A stretch of 34,172 nt of DNA from Kineosporia sp. R_H_3 (GTDB lineage: Bacteria; Actinomycetota; Actinomycetes; Actinomycetales; Kineosporiaceae), in NCBI RefSeq assembly GCF_002198675.1, contig NZ_MWLL01000087.1, positions 1-34,172 on the forward strand, read 5' to 3'. Of this stretch, positions 29,609 through 34,172 are shown one piece after another. Under the pieces are notes generated by a model, which ran no database searches, had not been told where the DNA came from, and saw nothing but the letters and a program-made list of their open reading frames with translations. Position numbers and translations under genes: made by a program. Every line of letters begins with the position of its first letter. The stretch's first letter is position 1.

Positions 29609-31414
29609 ATGACGCACCCGCCGACGACGGCGCCCGCGCTGTCCGAGCGTACGGCCGAACCGGGTCAGGACCCGCCGGGGCAGGACCCGCCGGGGCAGGC
29701 GCTCCTGGCGCGGATCGCGGCCTCCGTCATCGGGGACGACCGGCTCCAGCCCGGCCCCTACGGTCCCCGGCGGGTCACGTACGCCGACTGGACGGCGTCG
29801 GGGCGGGCACTGACGTTCGTCGAGGACTTCGTCCGCGACGAGGTCCTCCCGCGCTACGCGAACACCCACACCGAGGCCAGCGGCACCGGCCTGCAGACGT
29901 CGCGGCTGCGCGAGGACGCGCGCCGGGAGGTGCGGGACGCCGTCGGCGGCGACGACTCCACCGCCGTGATCTTCGTCGGCTCCGGCTCGACCGCCGCGAT
30001 CGACCGGCTCGTCGGCATCCTCAACCTGCGGGTGCCGGCCGACCTCGACGCCCGGTACGGGCTCACCGACCACATCCCCGCCCACGAGCGGCCCGTCGTG
30101 CTCATCGGGCCGTACGAGCACCACAGCAACGAGCTGCCCTGGCGCGAGAGCATCGCCGAGGTCGTCACCGTGCCCGAGGACGCCTCCGGGCACGTGGACC
30201 TCGCCGCACTCGAGGCGGCCCTCGTCCGGTACGCCGACCGCCCGCTGCTCATCGGCTCGTTCTCCGCGGCGAGCAACGTCACGGGGATCCTCACCGACAC
30301 CGACGCGGTCTCGGTGCTGCTGCACCGGCACGGCGCCCTCGCGTTCTGGGACTACGCCGCGGCCGCCCCGTACGTCGACATCCGGATGGTCCCGGACGCC
30401 GCCGCGGGGGCGGACCCGCTGGCCTACAAGGACGCCGTCTTCCTCAGCCCGCACAAGCTCGTGGGCGGCCCCGGCACGCCCGGCGTCCTCGCCGTGCGCC
30501 GCGACCTGGTCCGCAACAGCGTCCCCGTCGTGCCCGGCGGCGGGACCGTCGAGTACGTCAACCCCGACGAGCACGTCTACGTCGCCGACGTCGAGCACCG
30601 CGAGGAGGGCGGCACGCCCGACATCGTCGGCTCGATCCGCGCCGGCCTCGTCTTCGGTCTCAAGCGGGCCGTCGGGGTGCCCGTCATCCGGGCCCGGGAG
30701 GCGGTGCTGCTCGACCGTGCGCTCGGCCGCTGGCGGGCGAACCCCGCGATGGAGATCCTCGGCAACCCGGACGCCGAGCGGCTCCCGATCGTCTCCTTCG
30801 TCGTCCGCCGGGTGCGGGCCGACGGCACGCCGGGCCGGTACGTCCACCACAACGCGGTCGTCGCGATCCTCAACGACGTCTTCGGGATCCAGGCCCGGGG
30901 CGGCTGCTCGTGCGCCGGGCCCTACGGCCACCGGCTCCTCGGCATCGACGTCGAGCGCTCGCACGCCTTCCAGCGCGAGATCCACCGCGGCTGCGAGGGC
31001 ATCAAGCCCGGCTGGACCAGGGTCAGCCTCAACTACTTCGTCACGGACGCCGTCGCCGACTACGTCGTCGAGGCCGTCGACCTCGTCGCCCGCGAGGGCT
31101 GGAAGCTCCTCCCCGACTACCGCTTCGACCCGCGGACGGGCCTGTGGCGGCACCGGCACGGGCCGGCCGAGCCGCTCCTGCGGCTCACGGACGTCCACTA
31201 CGACGCCGAGGGCCGGATGGCGTACCCGCGGCACGACGACCGGGTCCCGGAGTCGGTGCTCGCCGACCAGCTGGCCCGGGCCCGTGAGCTCTTCGACCTC
31301 GCGACCCCGACCCGGGCCGACGCCGACGGCGAGCACCTCGCCGAGGCCCGGTGCCCGTCCCCGCAGTTCCACGACCTGCTGTGGTTCGACCTGCCGGAGG
31401 TGTGCCTTCGATGA
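29609..31414 (+). CDS. Class V aminotransferase-fold PLP enzyme, cysteine-desulfurase-like, with C-terminal extension
   Basis: This 601-aa protein has a SufS-like PLP core (about 45-455): EHHSN (His171/172) stacking on the cofactor, Asp248 in WDYAAAAP binding the pyridine nitrogen, and Lys283 in SPHKLVGGPGTPG as the Schiff-base lysine. RGGCSCAGP has Cys435 at the position of the group II desulfurase Cys, with an extra Cys433 two residues before. It should therefore mobilise sulfur from cysteine or a related thiol, or carry persulfide. About 150 residues after the core are unlike SufS. A 15-bp tandem repeat (PGQDPPGQDPPGQ) marks the disordered N-terminus. It is coupled (ATGA) to the deacetylase gene. 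The CsoR/CstR-type operator links it to copper or sulfane-sulfur stress. Confidence 0.87.
   Translation: MTHPPTTAPALSERTAEPGQDPPGQDPPGQALLARIAASVIGDDRLQPGPYGPRRVTYADWTASGRALTFVEDFVRDEVLPRYANTHTEASGTGLQTSRLREDARREVRDAVGGDDSTAVIFVGSGSTAAIDRLVGILNLRVPADLDARYGLTDHIPAHERPVVLIGPYEHHSNELPWRESIAEVVTVPEDASGHVDLAALEAALVRYADRPLLIGSFSAASNVTGILTDTDAVSVLLHRHGALAFWDYAAAAPYVDIRMVPDAAAGADPLAYKDAVFLSPHKLVGGPGTPGVLAVRRDLVRNSVPVVPGGGTVEYVNPDEHVYVADVEHREEGGTPDIVGSIRAGLVFGLKRAVGVPVIRAREAVLLDRALGRWRANPAMEILGNPDAERLPIVSFVVRRVRADGTPGRYVHHNAVVAILNDVFGIQARGGCSCAGPYGHRLLGIDVERSHAFQREIHRGCEGIKPGWTRVSLNYFVTDAVADYVVEAVDLVAREGWKLLPDYRFDPRTGLWRHRHGPAEPLLRLTDVHYDAEGRMAYPRHDDRVPESVLADQLARARELFDLATPTRADADGEHLAEARCPSPQFHDLLWFDLPEVCLR
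29666..29695 (+). repeat. Two tandem 15-bp repeats in the PLP-enzyme gene
   Basis: CAGGACCCGCCGGGG occurs twice back to back, followed by a further CAGG, encoding GQDPPGQDPPGQ in the likely disordered N-terminal tail. Confidence 0.75.
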
Positions 31415-32136
31415 GTGACGCCCAGGAGACCCGTTCTCCCGCGACGACGTCCGGCGCCGCGCCGCCGGTAGGTGACGACCTGCCCGGCTGGCGGCGTCCG
31501 CTCGTCGTCGTCGCGCACCCGGACGACGAGTCGTTCGGCCTCGGTGCGGTGCTGTCCGCGTTCGTCGGCGGCGGGGCCTGCGTCGCGGTGCTGTGCTTCA
31601 CGCACGGCGAGGCCTCGACGCTGCACGGCGTCGAGGGCGACCTGCGCGAGCTGCGGGCGGCGGAGCTCGCCGAGGCGGCCCACCGGCTCGGCCTGGCCAC
31701 GGTGGAGCTGCTCGACGAGCCGGACGGCGCGCTCGGCGTCGCGGGCACGGAGCGGCTCGTCACCGCGGTGCTCCGGGCGGTCGACCGGCACGCCGCCGAC
31801 GGTCTCGTCGTCTTCGACGACACCGGGATCACCGGGCACCCCGACCATGTCGCCGCGACGGCCGCCGCGGTCACCGCGGCCCGCGGGGCGGGGCTGCCGG
31901 TGCTCGCCTGGACGCTCCCCGAGCCCGTCGCGCAGGCCCTGCGGGAGGAGTTCGGCGCACCGTTCGCAGGCCGGCCGCCGGCCGAGGTCGACCTCGTCGT
32001 CGGCGTCGACCGGGCCACGCAGCTCGAGGCGGTCGCCGCGCACCCGAGCCAGGCCGTGCCCGGCAGCGTGCTGTGGCGCCGGCTGGACCTGCTCGGGCCG
32101 GTGGAGCACCTGCGGTGGCTCCACCGGCCCGCGTGA
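31411..32136 (+). CDS. LmbE/PIG-L family zinc deacetylase
   Basis: The 241-aa enzyme has the two signature zinc motifs: AHPDDE (His36, Asp39) after a short beta strand, and GHPDHV (His146). This is the MshB/Mca/BshB fold that cleaves N-acetyl-glucosaminyl groups or amide bonds of mycothiol-type thiols. ATG overlaps the stop of the desulfurase-like gene (ATGA), with GGAGGTG upstream, so the two are made together. In actinomycetes this fold is used in mycothiol synthesis and in cleaving mycothiol S-conjugates, which would fit a thiol/persulfide role. Other N-acyl substrates are possible. Confidence 0.87.
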   Translation: MSDAQETRSPATTSGAAPPVGDDLPGWRRPLVVVAHPDDESFGLGAVLSAFVGGGACVAVLCFTHGEASTLHGVEGDLRELRAAELAEAAHRLGLATVELLDEPDGALGVAGTERLVTAVLRAVDRHAADGLVVFDDTGITGHPDHVAATAAAVTAARGAGLPVLAWTLPEPVAQALREEFGAPFAGRPPAEVDLVVGVDRATQLEAVAAHPSQAVPGSVLWRRLDLLGPVEHLRWLHRPA

Positions 32137-32145
32137 GCGTTCGCC

Positions 32146-32174
32146 GGGACCTGCCGGGCAGGGACCTGCCGGGC
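32146..32174. repeat. Direct repeat and hairpin between convergent genes
   Basis: GGGACCTGCCGGGC occurs twice at 15-bp spacing, and CCTGCC-G-GGCAGG (32150-32162) is palindromic. It fills the gap between the deacetylase and DUF2202 stops and may help terminate transcription. Confidence 0.4.
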
Positions 32175-32903
32175 TCAGCCGCCGAAGGCGGCGAGGTGGT
32201 GCTGCGACGCGGCGGAGAGCCTGCTGTAGACGGTCGTCACGTCGGCGGCCTTCACGTCGGCACCGGCCTTCGCCAGGTCCGCGATGTCGAGCTTCTCGAT
32301 CTTCCGGCCGACGGCGAGCGCCGCGGCCGGCGAGCCCTTGCCCTCTGCGACGAGGCTGTCGTAGAGGCTCTGGACGGCGGGGGTCGTGAAGGTGCCGTCG
32401 GCCTTGCCCACGGTCGGGTCGGTGATGTCGTACCGGTCGAGGAGCGTCCGGACGGCCGCCAGGTGCCGGGTCTCGGAGGCCGCGATCATCGTGAAGCGCC
32501 GGTCGCCGGTGGAGCCGGCGAGCGCGACGTAGACGTCGTGGGCGAGCTTCTCCTCCTCGGCCATCCCGGCGAGCGCCGTCTTCTGCGCGTCGGTCAGGGT
32601 GCCGCTCGCGGGCAGGTTCGCCCCCGGGTCGCCCATCATGCCGCCGCCGTTGCGCATGCCCTGGCCGTACCCGTCCGCGGAGCCGCCGGCCCGGCCACGC
32701 ATGCCGTTGCGCATCCTGTCGCCCATGCCGTAGCCGGCGCCCGTGCCGTCGTCCGTCATCGGGCAGGTGGTCGTCGTCCGGGGGCCGGGCCCGCCGCCCC
32801 AGCCGGTGGTGCTCGCCACGACGGGGGTCGCGAGCAGCAGCACGCCGGCTCCGCCGGCGACGGCGGCCGTCACGAGGGCGGTCCTGGTGGTCGGCCTGTT
32901 CAT
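32175..32903 (-). CDS. Secreted DUF2202 ferritin-like protein with Met/Gly-rich segment
   Basis: The 242-aa product starts MNRPTTRTALVTAAVAGG with a signal peptide cleaved near Ala30 (PVVA|ST). AGGAGAA precedes this ATG, so an upstream extension is rejected. Residues 57-92 are Gly/Met/Arg-rich with Met60, 64, 68, 83, 89 and 90, a pattern often used to hold copper(I) outside the cell. Residues about 100-240 match the DUF2202 four-helix bundle: EEEKLAHDVYVAL (116-128), SETRHLAAVRTLLDRY (143-158) and a closing SAASQHHLAAF. The Glu and His residues could bind iron or other metal. Its biochemical role is unknown; it is divergent from a two-component system. Confidence 0.87.
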   Translation of the reverse strand: MNRPTTRTALVTAAVAGGAGVLLLATPVVASTTGWGGGPGPRTTTTCPMTDDGTGAGYGMGDRMRNGMRGRAGGSADGYGQGMRNGGGMMGDPGANLPASGTLTDAQKTALAGMAEEEKLAHDVYVALAGSTGDRRFTMIAASETRHLAAVRTLLDRYDITDPTVGKADGTFTTPAVQSLYDSLVAEGKGSPAAALAVGRKIEKLDIADLAKAGADVKAADVTTVYSRLSAASQHHLAAFGG

Positions 32904-33009
32904 GGTGTTCTCCTGGGTCTGGGCTACCGGTTCCCGGGGGCGGCTGGTCCGCCGTCCCGGGCTGTCGGTACGACTCTCGGTCCGCGGGGTGGACCGGCCG
33001 TGCAGCCGG

Positions 33010-33031
33010 TGTGGAGACGATGTGGAGAGCG
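33010..33031. promoter_or_regulatory. 11-bp direct repeat TGTGGAGA, candidate OmpR-type box
   Basis: TGTGGAGACGA and TGTGGAGAGCG follow each other at an exact 11-bp step in the gap between the DUF2202 gene and the response regulator. This is the spacing used by OmpR-family dimers. The site lies 39 bp before the regulator start and about 107 bp before the DUF2202 start, so it could serve either. Confidence 0.45.
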
Positions 33032-33070
33032 GCCGTCGGTCCCGCACCGGGCGCGGCAGGCGGGCCGACG

Positions 33071-33790
33071 ATGAGTGCTGTGGGAACCGTGCTGGTCGTC
33101 GAGGACGACCGCGACATCCGGGACGTCGTCCGGCGCTACCTCGAGCGCGCGGGCCACGCCGTGCTGTCGACCGGGTCCGGCATCGAGGCGCTGCGGCTGC
33201 TCGACGACGCCGCCGTCGACCTCGTCGTCCTCGACCTCGGGCTGCCCGACCTCGACGGCTTCGAGGTGCTCCGCGAGGCGCGCCGCGGCGGTGGCCGGCT
33301 GCCTGTCGTCGTCCTCACCGCCCGGGCCGAGGTGGACGACCGGATCCGCGGGCTGTCGTCCGGCGCGGACGACTACGTGACCAAGCCGTTCAGCCCGACC
33401 GAGCTCGTCCTGCGGGTCGGCGCGGTCCTCGCCCGCACCGTCGGCCCGGTCGCGGGTGACGGGGCGCTGCTCTTCGGGGAGGGCCGGCTCCGGATCGACG
33501 AGGCGCGCCACGAGGCGACGCTCGACGGACGCACCCTCGACCTCACGGCCACCGAGTGGGGGATCCTCGCGACCCTCGCCTCGGTGCCGGGCCGCCCGTT
33601 CTCCCGCTACGAGCTCGTGAACCGCGTCCGTGGCTACGAGTTCGCCGGGTACGAGCGGAGCATCGACTCGCACGTGAAGAACCTGCGGCACAAGCTCGGG
33701 CCGGACCCGACGTCGGTCGTCGACACCGTCGTCGGCGTCGGCTACCGGCTCGCGCTGCGGCGCGACGTCACGACCGGGAGCCCGCGATGA
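33071..33790 (+). CDS. OmpR-family response regulator (second system)
   Basis: The 239-aa regulator has acidic pocket Glu11/Asp12, phosphoacceptor Asp55 in LVVLDLGLPDLDG, Thr83 and Lys105 in VTKPFSP. A C-terminal winged helix contains LDLTATEWGILATLASVPGRPFSRYELVNRVRG and ends VVGVGYRLA. The ATG giving MSAVGTVLVVEDD is chosen because the preceding 60 bp contain the 11-bp direct repeats and do not resemble receiver sequence, although no strong ribosome site is present. Its stop overlaps the kinase ATG (ATGA). It is divergent from the DUF2202 gene, a likely target. Confidence 0.9.
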   Translation: MSAVGTVLVVEDDRDIRDVVRRYLERAGHAVLSTGSGIEALRLLDDAAVDLVVLDLGLPDLDGFEVLREARRGGGRLPVVVLTARAEVDDRIRGLSSGADDYVTKPFSPTELVLRVGAVLARTVGPVAGDGALLFGEGRLRIDEARHEATLDGRTLDLTATEWGILATLASVPGRPFSRYELVNRVRGYEFAGYERSIDSHVKNLRHKLGPDPTSVVDTVVGVGYRLALRRDVTTGSPR

Positions 33791-34172
33791 GTGCGTCCGC
33801 CGCGGGTGCGACGACACCCCTGGGCCCGCTCGGCCGGCGGCTGCTCGCCTCGTTCGTGCTCGTGGCGCTCGTCGCCGTGGCGCTCGTGGCCACGGCGGGG
33901 CTCGTGGGCAGCTCGCTAGGGGTCTCCCGGACGACGGCGCAGTCCCGGGCGCTCGCGGCGCAACGGGTCGCCGCCGCGGCCGCCGCCGGGTACTCGGCCA
34001 CGGGGGAGTGGGCGTCGAGCGACCTGACGGCCGCCGTGACGACCGCGGCCGCGGCGGGCGCCCGGCTCGTCGTGCTCGACGGCGCGGGCCGGGCCGTCAC
34101 CTCGACCGGGCGCGGCCAGGGCATGGGCATGGGGGCCGGGATGGGCCCCGGGACCGGGATGAGCGGGACGGG
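33787..34172 (+). CDS. Sensor histidine kinase, N-terminal part only (runs off the window)
   Basis: About 128 codons are visible. There is one membrane helix (about residues 19-45, RLLASFVLVALVAVALVATAGLVG), then an external segment with an Ala-rich helix and a short strand VVLDGAGRAVTSTG. A Met/Gly-rich stretch GQGMGMGAGMGPGTGMSG then reaches the window edge. The kinase domains are not seen. The call rests on position, with ATG overlapping the response-regulator stop, and on the sensor-like topology. The Met/Gly-rich stretch resembles that in the divergent DUF2202 protein and suggests sensing of Cu(I), Ag(I) or another soft metal. Confidence 0.8.
   Translation, partial: MSASAAGATTPLGPLGRRLLASFVLVALVAVALVATAGLVGSSLGVSRTTAQSRALAAQRVAAAAAAGYSATGEWASSDLTAAVTTAAAAGARLVVLDGAGRAVTSTGRGQGMGMGAGMGPGTGMSGT

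Noticed and set aside
32904-33047. Upstream extension of the DUF2202 protein
   Set aside because: It would place about 48 Arg/Ser-rich residues in front of a clear signal peptide, and a ribosome site precedes the later ATG.
33011-33070. Earlier ATG for the second response regulator
   Set aside because: The extra 20 residues (METMWRAAVGPAPG...) are not receiver-like and the DNA holds a perfect 11-bp direct repeat, which fits a regulatory region better.
1-34172. Search for tRNA, rRNA, transposase, integrase or attachment sites
   Set aside because: No cloverleaf, rRNA-like sequence, transposase or integrase frame, or flanking inverted or target-site repeats were found.

Overview
The window is very GC-rich DNA with C/G-ending codons nearly throughout, many GTG starts, 4-nt ATGA/GTGA gene overlaps and LuxR, IclR and TetR regulators. 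This points to a chromosomal segment of an actinomycete, perhaps a Cellulomonas-like Micrococcales (inference; there is no rRNA or other marker gene). I see no tRNA, rRNA, insertion sequence, prophage or CRISPR array.

Region 1 (1-2890): an aldo/keto reductase, an amidohydrolase-family lactonase and an EamA/DMT transporter form a small sugar-oxidation operon of the L-fucose/L-rhamnose type. Two hairpins separate it from the convergent next gene. Region 2 (2892-11002): a 1959-residue secreted multicopper oxidase (six GSGY-type N-terminal repeats, four copper motifs, seven C-terminal FN3 domains) is divergent from an OmpR-type response regulator and its membrane histidine kinase. Their shared 415-bp gap carries three copies of an 11-bp direct repeat in the PhoB/OmpR-box geometry.

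Region 3 (10980-26800): a catabolic island. Leftward run a VanA/TsaM-type Rieske oxygenase, a 65-aa Cys/His protein of unknown role, a VanB-type flavin/2Fe-2S reductase and an IclR regulator. Rightward run a 783-aa ATPase/LuxR regulator, an aldehyde dehydrogenase, a benzyl-alcohol-type zinc dehydrogenase, an HSL-type esterase, a five-gene branched-chain-amino-acid-type ABC importer and an acyl-CoA ligase. Together they read as uptake, ester cleavage, oxygenation or demethylation, alcohol-to-aldehyde-to-acid oxidation and CoA activation of an unidentified, probably aromatic, substrate. A perfect 17-bp palindrome in the divergent gap is a good IclR operator candidate.

Region 4 (26844-29495): a second HSL-type esterase is divergent from a TetR regulator across a compact promoter holding two palindromes, followed by an NmrA-type NAD(P)-binding protein. 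Region 5 (29578-34172): a CsoR/CstR-type operator (TACCCC-CA-GGGGTA) sits at the promoter of a 601-aa desulfurase-like PLP enzyme that is translationally coupled to an LmbE/PIG-L deacetylase. Next come a secreted DUF2202 ferritin-like protein with a Met/Gly-rich segment and a second OmpR-type two-component system, whose kinase has a similar Met/Gly-rich sensor and runs off the window end.

Copper or sulfur handling recurs: the multicopper oxidase, the CsoR/CstR-type operator, and the Met-rich DUF2202 protein and kinase. The least familiar pieces are the operator-controlled desulfurase-like/deacetylase pair and the giant oxidase with its neighbouring two-component system.
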